Assembly: GCF_947499295.1 (NCBI RefSeq)
Contig: NZ_CANMNP010000001.1
Span: 310,001 to 374,000 of the forward strand
DNA length: 64,000 bases
Direction: 5' to 3'
Source: an uncultured Roseibium sp.
GTDB taxonomy: Bacteria > Pseudomonadota > Alphaproteobacteria > Rhizobiales > Stappiaceae
The notes below the pieces were generated by a model that was not told the origin of the DNA, ran no database searches, and saw nothing but the letters and a program-made list of their open reading frames with translations. How positions within the stretch are numbered: the stretch's first letter is position 1; each line of letters starts with the position of its first letter. Below, piece by piece: positions 53,666-63,840 of this stretch. The translations under genes and the position numbers were made by a program.

Positions 53666-54121
53666 TCACGCCACCCGCCGTTGACCCTCGAAAAAAGCTT
53701 CAAGCCTCTCAAACGATGCCGTCCATCCGGCTGCGACCACGTCTTTCAGGCCACCGCCAATTTCCGACTGCTTGAGAACGACCCGCGTCCCCTTTCCAGT
53801 CTGTTCAAAACTCACCGAGACAAGCATTTCGGGCGCAAAGTCATTTGCCGGGATTGTGTATGCCAATTTGTTTGGCGGATCATAGTCGATCAGTGTGCCT
53901 TCGATCGTATGATCTCCGACGCCTTCAATGGACATTGTGTGCCGATATGCGCCTTCCACTTTGGGCTCGACTGTGGAAACAACCCTGGTCGTATTTGCAC
54001 ATCCCCACCAATGCGTTGTTTTTGCCGCGTCAATCCAAGCATCGAAGACTGCCTCGATCGGTTGAGGAAACTCCTTTGTAATCGTCAGTATGTTGTCGGA
54101 AAAGCTTGTTTCAACGGCCAT
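53666..54121 (-). CDS. SRPBCC (AHSA1-like) protein
   Basis: A 151-residue START-fold protein of the AHSA1 family: LTITKEFPQPIEAVFDAWIDAA, then TTHWWGCAN and the C-terminal GWTASFERLEAFFEG. Such proteins bind hydrophobic ligands. Its start overlaps the end of the ArsR-type gene by 11 bases, the common ArsR/SRPBCC pair in which both act together, though the ligand is unknown. Confidence 0.92.
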   Translation of the reverse strand: MAVETSFSDNILTITKEFPQPIEAVFDAWIDAAKTTHWWGCANTTRVVSTVEPKVEGAYRHTMSIEGVGDHTIEGTLIDYDPPNKLAYTIPANDFAPEMLVSVSFEQTGKGTRVVLKQSEIGGGLKDVVAAGWTASFERLEAFFEGQRRVA

Positions 54122-54449
54122 CTGGTCGCTCCCTTTGCTTTGTCAGAATGACGTCCATCTGATCAAAATGTGCAGTCCAGAAATCCACGTAATGCGTCAG
54201 CCAGTGCGCAGCTTCAGCTGCAGTTTCCGTGGCGGCCGTCACAATGGTTTCTCGCCCCCGCTTTTCTCGCCTGACAAGCCCCGCGCTATCCAGCACACGC
54301 AGGTGCCGAGACACCGCGGGCTGCGAAATGTCGAAGTCGGATGTCAGTTCGTGCACTGTCCGCTCTCCCGAAGCCAGACTGGCCAGAATTCCCCGGCGTG
54401 TCGCGTCAGAGAGCGCTGAAAATACGAGATCAAGGTTTTTCGAATCCAT
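54111..54449 (-). CDS. ArsR-family transcriptional regulator
   Basis: A 112-residue winged-helix protein: LVFSALSDATRRGILASLASGERTVHEL near residues 8-35, then the recognition helix in DISQPAVSRHLRVLDSAGLVRREKRGR. No metal-binding cysteines are seen in the usual place, so it is not an arsenic or zinc sensor of the classical kind. ATG 54449 fits the family; a TTG at 54479 would extend it by 10 residues. Coupled with the SRPBCC gene. Confidence 0.92.
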   Translation of the reverse strand: MDSKNLDLVFSALSDATRRGILASLASGERTVHELTSDFDISQPAVSRHLRVLDSAGLVRREKRGRETIVTAATETAAEAAHWLTHYVDFWTAHFDQMDVILTKQRERPDGR

Positions 54450-54793
54450 AACAAAATGGTTATGGATTTTCTCGATCAAGTCAACATTCGTGCCAAAACC
54501 AATGGATTTTGAATGCAGATAACCAGTCGATGTAGAAAACCAAAGGCGTTTGCGGCAGAGACCGGAGCGCGTTTCTCAGGACCTCACACAGCATCGCGTG
54601 AGCGTGTCAATAAGCGCTTGGTAAGCGCGGCCCTAATAACTTCGATCAATACAACTCGAATTCAGACATGAGAAGCATCAGAATACGTCGATAGCAATCT
54701 CATGCCGTTTCCCTAGAAGTTCGGCGAAACGAGAGCAGTTGGCGTCGCTATGATAAGAAGTGAACTTTTGCGCTGGCGTTGGCGCGCTGTTGT
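54450..54793. other. Intergenic, no feature recognised
   Basis: About 340 bases between the ArsR-type gene and the small unknown gene, both on the minus strand. No open frame with a convincing ribosome site or family resemblance. The ArsR/SRPBCC promoter should be at its left end. Confidence 0.35.
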
Positions 54794-55009
54794 TCAAGCA
54801 GCCTCGCGATTGGCTTTCCTGATCCGGCCTATGAAATCCGACAGCCAGGCTATTTCCTTCAGGTAGACTTCCATGCTGAGCGAGGCGAGTTCCATCAGGA
54901 GCGCCTGCGGGTTCGGATTGTCGAACCCGGTCTCCTTCAAGAAGGTCTGATACTCGTTGATGAAAGCCTTCGGCACTTTCATGTCGATCTCACGCACTCC
55001 AGCTTGCAA
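54794..55009 (-). CDS. Small unknown protein, 71 residues
   Basis: Begins at a TTG with GGAAGG 5 bases upstream; an ATG at 54982 starts the more protein-like part (MKVPKAFINEYQTFLKETGF). It is helical and amphipathic, with LMELASLSMEVYLKEIAWLSDFI, and ends in basic residues. No family is recognised. Composition and ribosome site favour a real gene, but the evidence is modest. Confidence 0.48.
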   Translation of the reverse strand: MQAGVREIDMKVPKAFINEYQTFLKETGFDNPNPQALLMELASLSMEVYLKEIAWLSDFIGRIRKANREAA

Positions 55010-55262
55010 TGGGGCCTTCCAAAAGCGTCAGCCGCCATTTCGCGATTTCACAATCGTTAAGAACCCAGCCCTAAGGCGGGTATCGTCAGTTTTGCCCTTT
55101 CCTCGCTATCCCCAAGCCTCAAGCACCAATTGCTGAAAATCGCTCAAATTTGCTGATATCGGCACACTGACAGCGGATTTTGCTTGCACTTGGCCAGCCA
55201 AATCTTCGACCCTGCCAAGAATCACAATTTTACCGCAATGAGCGGCTTCTCATGAGTGCCTG

Positions 55263-56498
55263 ATGCCCCCGTCCACAGACCTTTCCTTTGAGCCACTGTC
55301 AGACGCCTTTGCGCAAGACCCCTATCCGACCTACGAGGCTCTGCGTGAAAGCGAGGGTTTGACCTATTACGAAGACTTTGATGTCTGGCTTGCCGCACGT
55401 TTTGAAGATGTCATGGAAATCGTCATGCATGACGATATGGTCCGATCCATGGAGCATGTTGCCAGTCCGGAAGAGATATCGGCGCAAAAGCGAGCCGGTA
55501 ACTGGCACGACATGCCCCATCATTCCCGTTTCGTGCAATTCTCGTTGCTGGACAGTGACGGTGAAATTCATGACAGATTGCGCAAGCAGGTGTTCAAGCT
55601 GTTTACACCTGTCATGGTGGGCAAGCTGCGGGATGAGATACAGGCCTATGTGGACAGCCTCTACGACGGGTTACAGGATCACAGCGAAGTCGACTTTGTT
55701 GCCGATCTTGCCGCCCATGTGCCCGGCCATGTGATTGGACGGATCATCGGAGTTCCCGACGAAGACTGCCCGCAACTGCGGATCTGGTCGGAAAACATCG
55801 TGCAGTTTTTCGATATTGAACGGTCCGATGAACGCAAGGAACTCGCGGAACGCAATACGACCGAGTTTTACGAGTACCTCCTGAAGCTGAAAACTGAACG
55901 TGAGGCGGTGCCCAGGGACGATCTGCTGTCCGTGATGATACAGGCTGAACGCGAAGGGCACATGAACCACGACGAGTTCTTTTCCACTGCCATGCTGATC
56001 CTGATGGCAGGCCACGGATCGACAATTGATGTACTCGGTTCCGGCTTGCATGCGCTTTTGAAATTTCCAACGGAAATGCAGCGCATGCGCAAGGAGCCCG
56101 GCATCATGAAGACGGCTGTGCAGGAAATGTTCCGGTATGAATCGCCCCTGCCCTTCTTTCATCGCTATTCGACCAAGGAGATGAATGTGTGCGGCAGCAC
56201 GTATCCCCGGGGTACGAAGTTCGGTGTGCTTTACGGTGCTGCCAACAGAGATCCGCGACAATTTCCGAATGCAGACATCTTCGACGTCGGACGCTCCCCC
56301 AACTGGCACACCGCTTTTGGCAGAGGTGCACATTTTTGTCTGGGCAATCATCTGGCGCGGCTGGATATGGACATCATCTTTTCAACGCTGTTGAAGCGTT
56401 TTCGATCCGTTGAGCTGGCAGAAGAGGCACCCAAATACAAACGCGGACTGTCCGTCCGGGGTCCGCAGGCTCTCAAAGTTGCCTGGAAGCCAGCTTGA
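55263..56498 (+). CDS. Cytochrome P450
   Basis: A 411-residue bacterial class I P450 monooxygenase. The heme ligand motif FGRGAHFCLGNHLARLD is near residues 350-366 and the K-helix ExxR is in VQEMFRYESPLPFFHRY near 283. The I-helix oxygen-activation motif, usually AGxE/DT, reads AGHGST at 249-254, so the acidic residue is replaced by Gly252 and the threonine by Ser253. No ferredoxin or reductase gene is adjacent. Substrate unknown. Confidence 0.94.
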   Translation: MPPSTDLSFEPLSDAFAQDPYPTYEALRESEGLTYYEDFDVWLAARFEDVMEIVMHDDMVRSMEHVASPEEISAQKRAGNWHDMPHHSRFVQFSLLDSDGEIHDRLRKQVFKLFTPVMVGKLRDEIQAYVDSLYDGLQDHSEVDFVADLAAHVPGHVIGRIIGVPDEDCPQLRIWSENIVQFFDIERSDERKELAERNTTEFYEYLLKLKTEREAVPRDDLLSVMIQAEREGHMNHDEFFSTAMLILMAGHGSTIDVLGSGLHALLKFPTEMQRMRKEPGIMKTAVQEMFRYESPLPFFHRYSTKEMNVCGSTYPRGTKFGVLYGAANRDPRQFPNADIFDVGRSPNWHTAFGRGAHFCLGNHLARLDMDIIFSTLLKRFRSVELAEEAPKYKRGLSVRGPQALKVAWKPA

Positions 56499-56577
56499 CC
56501 TTTTCCTGATAACCTACTGACCTAAAATATCTTCTGAAGCCACTTAAGAATTTGATTCAAGAACCGGGATAAAGACC

Positions 56578-57777
56578 ATGCGTATCAGTCTCTCACTTTC
56601 GATCCTTCTCGGCTTCGGCTTTGGCGCGACAGCATTTGCTGAAGGTGTCGATCTGGGACCACGACCTGCCTATCTCGTTTCTCAAATGAACGCCGGCCCG
56701 TTGAAAGACAAGCTCGCCGCCTGCATCGGCAAACCTGCAAAGCCGTCGCTCTTTTCCATCAGTCACCGAGGCGCACCGCTGCAATTTCCCGAGCACACCG
56801 AAGAAGGATACCGAGCCGCTGCGCTGATGGGCGCGGGTGTGCTGGAATGCGACGTGACCTTTACCGCAGACAAGGAATTGGTTTGCCGTCACTCCCAGAA
56901 CGATTTGCATACCACGACCAACATTCTTGCGACGAACCTTGCAGCCAAGTGCACCTCTGGATTTGAACCGGCCAGCGGCGGCGATCCCGCGTCCGCCGAA
57001 TGCCGAACTTCGGATATCAGTTTGGCTGAATTCAAGTCCCTGAAGGGGAAAATGGACAGTGCCGACAAGCAGGCACAGTCGGTTGAAGACTACATGAACG
57101 GCACGGCCTCATGGAGGACGGAGCTTTACGGGGCGACCGGCACATTGATGACCCACGCTGAATCCATCGCCTTATTCAAGGACCTCGGTGTCAAATTCAC
57201 GCCGGAACTGAAGTCGCCGAAGATTGACATGCCCCATGACGGTTTTTCACAAGCAGACTACGCACAGAAGCTGATCGACGACTACAAGGAAGCTGGTGTT
57301 CCACCCGAAGATGTCTTTGCACAATCCTTCCGTCTCGATGACGTGCTTTACTGGATCGAAAACGAACCGGAATTCGGCAAACAGGCGGTGTTCCTGGATG
57401 GCCGGCGCGACGTCAATCCACAGGATCCGTCGACATTTTCTCCCTCGATGCAGGAATTGAAGGACAAGGGCGTCAACTACATCGCACCGCCGCTCTTTGT
57501 GCTGTTGAGCGTCGAAGACGGCAAAATAGTTCCATCAGCTTATGCGAAAGCCGCAAAAGACGCCGGATTGGACCTCATCACCTGGACCCTGGAGCGTTCA
57601 GGACCGCTGAACACGGGCGGCGGCTGGTACTATCAGACCGTCAGCGACGTGATCAAGTCAGACGGTGACATGCTGGAAGTCGTGGATGTTCTGGCAAAGG
57701 ATGTTGGCGTGAAGGGTATCTTCTCGGATTGGCCAGCAACCACCAGTTTCTACGCATCCTGCATGGGTCTCAACTAA
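56578..57777 (+). CDS. Glycerophosphodiester phosphodiesterase, exported
   Basis: A 399-residue periplasmic enzyme hydrolysing glycerophosphodiesters to glycerol 3-phosphate and an alcohol. The signal peptide is [21 protein letters not shown]. The catalytic start [18 protein letters not shown] near residue 60 holds HR and E, followed by [22 protein letters not shown] (ExD and the second His). [11 protein letters not shown] and TWTLERSG are further barrel strands. An inserted segment rich in Ser/Ala near 120-165 is longer than in GlpQ. No phosphonate or phosphate genes are nearby. Confidence 0.92.
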   Translation: MRISLSLSILLGFGFGATAFAEGVDLGPRPAYLVSQMNAGPLKDKLAACIGKPAKPSLFSISHRGAPLQFPEHTEEGYRAAALMGAGVLECDVTFTADKELVCRHSQNDLHTTTNILATNLAAKCTSGFEPASGGDPASAECRTSDISLAEFKSLKGKMDSADKQAQSVEDYMNGTASWRTELYGATGTLMTHAESIALFKDLGVKFTPELKSPKIDMPHDGFSQADYAQKLIDDYKEAGVPPEDVFAQSFRLDDVLYWIENEPEFGKQAVFLDGRRDVNPQDPSTFSPSMQELKDKGVNYIAPPLFVLLSVEDGKIVPSAYAKAAKDAGLDLITWTLERSGPLNTGGGWYYQTVSDVIKSDGDMLEVVDVLAKDVGVKGIFSDWPATTSFYASCMGLN

Positions 57778-57860
57778 ATGCGCAGATAGGGCAAATTCAA
57801 TTTTGCGTTGCAAGGCCGCGTTTACCGTTTGTCATTAGACCTAACCCCGTAGCAATTCAA

Positions 57861-59183
57861 TTGGGGGCGGCCTTGAAAACCCATCCGTTGCGCAGTGTCG
57901 ATTGTCAGCTGCTTTATGAAACCTATGCACCGCTCGACAGCGACGCGGTTCAAACGCTCATTAGGAAGACGATCGGGCATTTTGGGCTCGACCCGGTTGC
58001 TTGCCGGCTTATGGTGACCAGCACGGAGGCGGACATCTACATGTTGTTCGGTGACATGCAAATCATGGTCACGCAAAGTTTGCCGCTTACCCAGAAGACC
58101 CACCTTACCGGTTCAACAAGTGATCTGATGACCCAAAACGTCTTTCCAGACGCTCCCGAGGTCATTGAGCAATGCCACGCCGTCACGAGCATTTCCGTAC
58201 GCAAGTTTGGTATGGGCGGCGTCGACCTGCCCGAAAACATTGCCAAAGTGATGGGGCCTGATTTCGAGGCTTTCTGCGACAGCAAAAAGACCAGGTTCGC
58301 CATGGACCTGACCAAAATGCTCGCAGCTCAGATAGGCTTGAAAACGCCGTGCAAGGGTGTGTTTTGGGGACCAAACAGCTATTTGTTACCGGTAAAGACC
58401 TTCTGCAATTTCGCAACCGATGACAATCCGACCACTTTATTCATCCGCTCTCATTTCTATTCTCCGATTCAGTCCGTGTCAGACAAAAGGGCTATCGGGG
58501 TCGCAGCAGCGGGTTCTGAATATCTGATCGGCTATCAGGTGCAATTCGATCCGTGCACCCTGCCGCCGGAATACATGGTCTCCAACCTTCTCGCATTCGT
58601 TGGATTTTGCTATCAGCGCGAAGAAGTCTTCCCCGATGGCGACGTCTTTGGCATGACCGCTGATGAAAAGATCAGAATCACTTACGAAAAAACAGACGAA
58701 GATTTCCCGGACCGCATTGTCCTATGTGTGCAATCCAGTGCCGAACTTGGCATCTCAGGCGGTGATCGTCCAACGATCCAGAATCAATACGATGAAAGCG
58801 GCGAAATCCAGTCGTCAAAAATCAGCGATGTCGACGTCAGCGACCTGGATCCTGACGATCCGGTAGACGCTGCGATCTTACAGCGCCTGTATGAAGTCAA
58901 AAAATCTTCTCCGCAAAACCCAGATAGTGCGGGTGCGTCCGAGCCGGAACAAAAACACCACGACAAAACTGCCGTGCAATCCTCTGACGAGACTGCATGG
59001 CGTGACGATGTTCGCGAGACCGGCCTAACCGGAACCCCTCGTAAGAGGGTGCCTCCTTCATCGCGCCCGTCAATGAGTGAACTCAGAGAATTTGCCCGCC
59101 AAGCTCAAGTTGCCGGTGAGCCGGAAAGGTTCCAAAAAACAAGTTTTTTGCAAAAATTTCTGGGCAAGTTTCAGAAGTCTTAG
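57861..59183 (+). CDS. Unknown two-part protein with disordered C-terminus
   Basis: About 440 residues. There is no ATG near the start: TTG 57861 or TTG 57873 (GGGGG 5 bases before the latter) are the best; a longer start at 57729 would lie inside the phosphodiesterase gene. Residues 1-290 look folded and faintly resemble DUF4261-like proteins (FGDMQIMVTQSLPLTQ, then KGVFWGPNSYLLPVKTF). The last 120 residues are polar and low-complexity (DVSDLDPDDPVDAAI then Glu/Ser/Gln-rich), ending in a basic FLGKFQKS. No signal peptide. Function not recognised. Confidence 0.62.
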   Translation: MGAALKTHPLRSVDCQLLYETYAPLDSDAVQTLIRKTIGHFGLDPVACRLMVTSTEADIYMLFGDMQIMVTQSLPLTQKTHLTGSTSDLMTQNVFPDAPEVIEQCHAVTSISVRKFGMGGVDLPENIAKVMGPDFEAFCDSKKTRFAMDLTKMLAAQIGLKTPCKGVFWGPNSYLLPVKTFCNFATDDNPTTLFIRSHFYSPIQSVSDKRAIGVAAAGSEYLIGYQVQFDPCTLPPEYMVSNLLAFVGFCYQREEVFPDGDVFGMTADEKIRITYEKTDEDFPDRIVLCVQSSAELGISGGDRPTIQNQYDESGEIQSSKISDVDVSDLDPDDPVDAAILQRLYEVKKSSPQNPDSAGASEPEQKHHDKTAVQSSDETAWRDDVRETGLTGTPRKRVPPSSRPSMSELREFARQAQVAGEPERFQKTSFLQKFLGKFQKS

Positions 59184-59204
59184 ACCTATGCGGAACGCTA
59201 AGAC

Positions 59205-59813
59205 TTATCGCGCCTGATCGAGCGTGCGCTTGCATTCCAGCAGTTCAAAGAGCGTTGCCTGCAGGCGCCTGATGTCCTCTTTGGTGACGGAAGCTTTGCC
59301 GGCCGGGGCACTTGCAGCAGGCTTTTCGCCTCGCAGTCGACCCAGAATGTTCAGACCGCCGGATTGTGAACCCCTATCCGTTTCGGGGGCATCATCCGGC
59401 AACAGACCGCTCGGCAACTTCTCCTGAGGTCCATACCCATTGTCAGTGTACACAGGCGCCGGTGACGAAGACGCCTCTGGCGCTGCAGAGACAGGTTCAA
59501 CAGCCTCCGGTTCCATATGGATCTGCGCGATGTCTTCCTGCCAGGCCTGCATGACGAAACGCGGTCCCTGCTCCTTCAAAATGCGCTGGACACCTTTGAT
59601 GGTGTACCCCTCGCCATAGAGCAGATGCCGGATGCCTTTTAAGAGCTCCACATCGTCAGGCCGGTAATAGCGGCGCCCACCACCTCGTTTTAGCGGCTTG
59701 ATCTGCGAGAATCGGGTCTCCCAAAAGCGCAGCACATGCTGCGGCAAATCAAGGTCTTCTGCGACTTCGCTAATGGTACGAAAAGCGTCTGGGCTTTTAT
59801 CCTGCGAGCTCAT
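59205..59813 (-). CDS. MerR-family regulator beside ihfA
   Basis: A 202-residue protein. The winged-helix MerR DNA-binding domain is at residues 10-80 ([20 protein letters not shown], then [20 protein letters not shown]). The usual MerR dimer helix and metal site are absent; the rest is a Pro/Ala/Ser-rich linker and a short helix [17 protein letters not shown]. This form, encoded after ihfA, is typical of alphaproteobacteria and of unknown target. Confidence 0.92.
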   Translation of the reverse strand: MSSQDKSPDAFRTISEVAEDLDLPQHVLRFWETRFSQIKPLKRGGGRRYYRPDDVELLKGIRHLLYGEGYTIKGVQRILKEQGPRFVMQAWQEDIAQIHMEPEAVEPVSAAPEASSSPAPVYTDNGYGPQEKLPSGLLPDDAPETDRGSQSGGLNILGRLRGEKPAASAPAGKASVTKEDIRRLQATLFELLECKRTLDQAR

Positions 59814-59827
59814 CCGGTCTTTTTTGG

Positions 59828-60142
59828 TTATTTACTGGCCTGTCCTGTTAGCGCATCATTGATCCGCTGCTTCAATACATTGGACGGTTTAAACACCATC
59901 ACTCGGCGCGGTGAAATCGGTACTTCCTCGCCAGTCTTCGGATTGCGTCCTATACGCTCCCCTTTGGAGCGGACCACAAATGACCCGAAGCTTGATAATT
60001 TTACCGATTCTCCCGTCACAAGACAGTCAGAAATTTCAGAAAGTACACGTTCGACCAATTCAGAAGATTCGGTGCGCGAAAGCCCGACTTTTTGATAAAC
60101 GGCTTCGCACAAATCCGCGCGGGTAATAGTCCGGTTGCCCAT
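59828..60142 (-). CDS. ihfA: Integration host factor subunit alpha
   Basis: A 104-residue DNA-bending protein that pairs with IhfB. It begins [22 protein letters not shown], has [20 protein letters not shown] near 40-60 and the DNA-contacting arm [25 protein letters not shown] with the conserved proline. Upstream of the MerR-type gene, downstream of fabH, in the usual order. Confidence 0.96.
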   Translation of the reverse strand: MGNRTITRADLCEAVYQKVGLSRTESSELVERVLSEISDCLVTGESVKLSSFGSFVVRSKGERIGRNPKTGEEVPISPRRVMVFKPSNVLKQRINDALTGQASK

Positions 60143-60285
60143 AACCCCTCCTCAAGGACGCCAGTGATCTGGCTGATTTTGCAAGAGAACTTCGATGCAA
60201 GGCCATACGGTACGGCCTCAAGGCGAGCCGGTCAACCGGAACTCCTTAACAAGATCGCATTTGTCGTTTTTTGAATGAAGACCGA

Positions 60286-61263
60286 CTACCAGCGCAGCAG
60301 GACCGAACCCCAGGTAAAACCGCCGCCCATCGCCTCCAACATCAAAAGATCGTTCTTTTTGACACGTCCGTCCCGAACGGCCGTATCCAAGGCCAAAGGT
60401 ATGGATGCGGCAGACGTGTTGCCGTGCAGCTGTACCGTTGTCACCACTTTCTCAGGCGCGATATTCAATTTCTTCGCACTGGCATCAATGATGCGTTTGT
60501 TGGCCTGGTGCGGTATGAACCAATCCAGATCATCAGAGGACAATCCTGTCGCCTTGTAAGCGTCCTCAATCACATCGGTGATCATGCCAACCGCATGTTT
60601 GAAGACTTCGCGGCCTTCCATGCGCAAGTGTCCAACCGTTTGCGTTGCCGAAGGACCTCCATCGACAAACAGCTTTTCCTTGTGACGCCCATCCGAGCGC
60701 AGATGCGACGTGAGAATTCCACGGTCTGCATTGGTTCCGGCGCACTCTTCAGCTTCGACCACGACAGCACCTGCTCCGTCGCCAAAAAGCACGCAGGTGG
60801 TGCGATCGGTCCAATCAAGTATCCTGGAAAAAGTTTCCGCACCGATCACAAGACACCGCTTTGCCAATCCAGATCGGATATAGGCATCAGCTGTCGTAAG
60901 GGCATAGACAAACCCCGAACAGACGGCATGAATATCAAAGGCAGCACCGTGGTAAATGCCAAGACCGCTTTGAACGGTCACCGCCGTTGCAGGAAACGTG
61001 TTGTCGGGCGTTGCCGTGGCAAGAATGATCGTGTCGATGTCCTGTGCATCAAGACCTGCATGCTCAAGGGCTCTTTTTGCAGCACCGAGTGCAAGGTCGG
61101 ACGTCACCTGCCCTTCGGCCGCTACGTGCCGTTGTTTGATGCCGGTACGCTGTACGATCCATTCGTCTGAGGTATCGACCATCTTTGAAAGGTCGTCGTT
61201 GGTCAGGATCTTTTCCGGCAGGAAACTGCCACAGCCGGTCACGGTCGAACGGATAACGCTCAC
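60286..61263 (-). CDS. fabH: Beta-ketoacyl-ACP synthase III
   Basis: Starts fatty acid synthesis by condensing acetyl-CoA with malonyl-ACP. The 325-residue length is normal. The catalytic Cys is in [16 protein letters not shown] near 111, the His in [16 protein letters not shown] near 250 and the Asn in [15 protein letters not shown] near 280. The GTG start overlaps the plsX stop (GTGA), so the two are coupled. Confidence 0.96.
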   Translation of the reverse strand: MSVIRSTVTGCGSFLPEKILTNDDLSKMVDTSDEWIVQRTGIKQRHVAAEGQVTSDLALGAAKRALEHAGLDAQDIDTIILATATPDNTFPATAVTVQSGLGIYHGAAFDIHAVCSGFVYALTTADAYIRSGLAKRCLVIGAETFSRILDWTDRTTCVLFGDGAGAVVVEAEECAGTNADRGILTSHLRSDGRHKEKLFVDGGPSATQTVGHLRMEGREVFKHAVGMITDVIEDAYKATGLSSDDLDWFIPHQANKRIIDASAKKLNIAPEKVVTTVQLHGNTSAASIPLALDTAVRDGRVKKNDLLMLEAMGGGFTWGSVLLRW

Positions 61264-62324
61264 AAATCACCTTCCGATGTGGGCCCGTCTTCAGCGAAGC
61301 GACCCCGATGGTAGTGCACAAGATCCTGAGCGATCTTGTGAGTCAGTTCATTTTTAACCATGTCATAGGCCAGATCGATCGCCGAGGCATAGCCCTCGGC
61401 ATCCGTGCCGCCATGGCTTTTGATCACAATGCCGTTCAATCCCAGGAACACACCGCCATTGACCTTGCGCGGATCCATTTTCTCGCGCAGCAGGTCAAAG
61501 GCGCCTTTGGCGAAGAGATAACCAATTTTGGACATAAAGGTCCGATTCATAGCCGAACGCAAGTAACTGCCGATCTGTTTGGCCGTACCTTCTGCTGTCT
61601 TCAATGCGATGTTGCCGGCAAAGCCTTCGGTCACGACGACATCCACGGTCCCTTTACCGAGGTCATCACCTTCCACGAAGCCAGCGTATTCGAGCGAGCG
61701 CAGAGGCGTTTCCCGCAACAGACGTCCAGCGGTGCGGACCTCTTCGAGCCCCTTCACCTCTTCAACACCTATATTGAGAAGGCCAACGCTGGGGCGTTGC
61801 ACCCCGAACAGGGCACGCGCCATCGCACCGCCCAAAATGGCGAAATCAATGAGCTGTTGAGCATCAGCGCCAATCGTGGCCCCCACATCCAGCACAACGG
61901 ACTCACCGCGTGTCGTCGGCCATATCGCCGCAATTGCGGGCCGCTCGATGTTTGCCATCGTACGCAGGCAAAATTTGGACATTGCCATCAATGCACCGGT
62001 ATTGCCGGCAGACACGGCAACTGAGGCTTCGCCCTGTTTGACAGCCTCGATCGACCGCCACATGGAAGACCTCCAGCGGCCTTGGCGCAGCGCCTGGCTC
62101 GGCTTTGTGTCCATGGCGATGGAAACGTCGCAATGATGAAAAGTCGAAGCGTCGCGAACGCGCGGATACTCTTCGAGGAGCGGACCGATGACCTTTTCAT
62201 TGCCATACAGGATGAAATGAATATCAGGATGCCGGACAAGCGCGATCTCGGCGCCGGGAATGACAACCTCGGCCCCGTTATCGCCGCCCATGGCGTCCAG
62301 GGAAATCGGTATAGTTTTCGCCAT
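61260..62324 (-). CDS. plsX: Phosphate acyltransferase
   Basis: Makes acyl-phosphate from acyl-ACP for phospholipid synthesis. The 354-residue protein begins [25 protein letters not shown] and has [14 protein letters not shown] near 105, [20 protein letters not shown] near 145, [11 protein letters not shown] near 180 and [19 protein letters not shown] near 235. The C-terminal [22 protein letters not shown] is standard. The gene precedes fabH. Confidence 0.96.
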   Translation of the reverse strand: MAKTIPISLDAMGGDNGAEVVIPGAEIALVRHPDIHFILYGNEKVIGPLLEEYPRVRDASTFHHCDVSIAMDTKPSQALRQGRWRSSMWRSIEAVKQGEASVAVSAGNTGALMAMSKFCLRTMANIERPAIAAIWPTTRGESVVLDVGATIGADAQQLIDFAILGGAMARALFGVQRPSVGLLNIGVEEVKGLEEVRTAGRLLRETPLRSLEYAGFVEGDDLGKGTVDVVVTEGFAGNIALKTAEGTAKQIGSYLRSAMNRTFMSKIGYLFAKGAFDLLREKMDPRKVNGGVFLGLNGIVIKSHGGTDAEGYASAIDLAYDMVKNELTHKIAQDLVHYHRGRFAEDGPTSEGDL

Positions 62325-62548
62325 CTAGAATGTCTTTTGACGTTTCGCTACCAAGAACAGCACCGGATGGCGCCCCCCATAGTCCTGCCACCACGACAGA
62401 GGCCCAGACAGGAGTGCCAAGAACGGGCGCGAACATAACGGTTTTGGCAAGAGTGACAACCGTTTTAATGAACGTGCACCGAACTGACGTTGAAAACCCG
62501 CTCACGCAGCCGAAGGGTCCACACCGACCGGTGTGGGTTACGGCACGA

Positions 62549-63124
62549 TCATTTGTCGGCCGGGTTGTCCTTCAGTGCCTGAAGGGCGGCGAATGGCGAG
62601 GGCTTTTCCTCCGCCTGTTCACCGGCGTCTGGGGCCTCCTCCTCCCCGGTTTCAAACTCTACGCCTGGACGACGCGGAAAGGGATCCAGTGACAAGGCAA
62701 GCTCCTCGCAGATGACCCCACCCAGATCAAGCACACCATCCTCGATCACGTCGGGTGGATCGAGCGATTCCAAATCAATTTCGATTTCGCCGTCGTCATT
62801 CAGATCTCGAGCCTTGCGTGCCCGGGTCGAGTGTGGCTCGAACGTACGGTCCACGTCCAGCTTGAGACTGCTTTGGAAGGGTTCAAGCGTTACCACACAG
62901 GTTTGTGTCACAGTTGCCGATATAGGCCCGACTACCCGCAATCCGGCTTTTCTGTAGGGCTTGAGAGTGAAATCTGCCTTGAGTGTTTCGATCCCATCCA
63001 GTTCATAGGTTTTGGCAATGGCGGCCAACTCAGCCTGATCCGGCTTCACGACCACCGACTGTTCCTTGTCGACCACCTTGCTTGCATTCACCTTGAAGGA
63101 ATAGGGAAAACTGTTCTGTGCCAT
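62549..63124 (-). CDS. DUF177 (YceD-like) protein
   Basis: A 191-residue protein of the YceD/DUF177 family, usually encoded upstream of rpmF or plsX and linked to 23S rRNA accumulation. The core TQTCVVTLEPFQSSLKLDVDRTF, near residue 75, keeps the conserved C-V-x-T-L-E-P-F block. The C-terminus is acidic and Pro-rich. No rpmF gene is present between it and plsX. Confidence 0.9.
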   Translation of the reverse strand: MAQNSFPYSFKVNASKVVDKEQSVVVKPDQAELAAIAKTYELDGIETLKADFTLKPYRKAGLRVVGPISATVTQTCVVTLEPFQSSLKLDVDRTFEPHSTRARKARDLNDDGEIEIDLESLDPPDVIEDGVLDLGGVICEELALSLDPFPRRPGVEFETGEEEAPDAGEQAEEKPSPFAALQALKDNPADK

Positions 63125-63181
63125 TGTTCTTCTTCTAATTTTTGCGTTCGCCGATGTTGTGTTTCTTTTCGAAACAGGAGT

Positions 63182-63730
63182 TCAGACTGGCAAGGTCTTG
63201 AAGGCATTTGGATCTGGCCAGCGAACATCGGTGCGCATAAGATCCTGCGCAGACTGTTCGTTTAACAGCCTCGCAGCCTCCAGAATATAGGCAGCAAGTC
63301 TCTTTTGAGCGACCGGCTGCGCATCTTCTGTGAAAATATTGCGCCCGATAGCGTCAGCAAGTTCGGCAACATTGCCACTATCGATGGCGGAGATATAAGC
63401 ATCCGCCCGGCCATAGAAAGCCTCGCCCATCACTTTCACTTTTTTGGGAACGCGTGTGTCGCTTACGCCCATCTCTCTCAGAGACGCATCCATATCCTGA
63501 AAAAACAGATCAAAGACGTTTTGCGCAAATTCCGCCACATCAGCGCCCTCGGCCCGCATACGGCGGAAATACAGCACCGCATGAGCAACGATCATGTCAA
63601 ATCGGCCATCCACAGTATCGGGGACAAGTAACCCTGAATAAAAGACCGGTTGCCGCGCTTGAGCCACGATTTCACAATAAACCTTGTGCTCGGCATCGCG
63701 GGAACGGCGGCGGAACAGCCCAAAAAGCAT
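63182..63730 (-). CDS. Ubiquinol-cytochrome c chaperone family protein (CBP3-like)
   Basis: A 182-residue protein matching the ubiquinol-cytochrome C chaperone domain: YCEIVAQARQPVFYSGLLVPDTVDGRFDM, then LYFRRMRAEGADVAEFAQNVFDLFFQDMDASLREMGVSD and VPKKVKVMGEAFYGR. It assists assembly of the bc1 complex. ATG 63730 gives the expected MLFGLFRRRS start; an upstream start at 63790 is unlikely. Divergent from bamE, as usual in alphaproteobacteria. Confidence 0.93.
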   Translation of the reverse strand: MLFGLFRRRSRDAEHKVYCEIVAQARQPVFYSGLLVPDTVDGRFDMIVAHAVLYFRRMRAEGADVAEFAQNVFDLFFQDMDASLREMGVSDTRVPKKVKVMGEAFYGRADAYISAIDSGNVAELADAIGRNIFTEDAQPVAQKRLAAYILEAARLLNEQSAQDLMRTDVRWPDPNAFKTLPV

Positions 63731-63840
63731 GACGTCTCCATAAAACCAAGTGTTGCCTTGTGCCCTATCCCACGATAGTGAATTTGCCAAGCAACGAAAT
63801 TCAAGGAAGCCAGCAGATCTGGCAAGATGGGACTTCTTAA

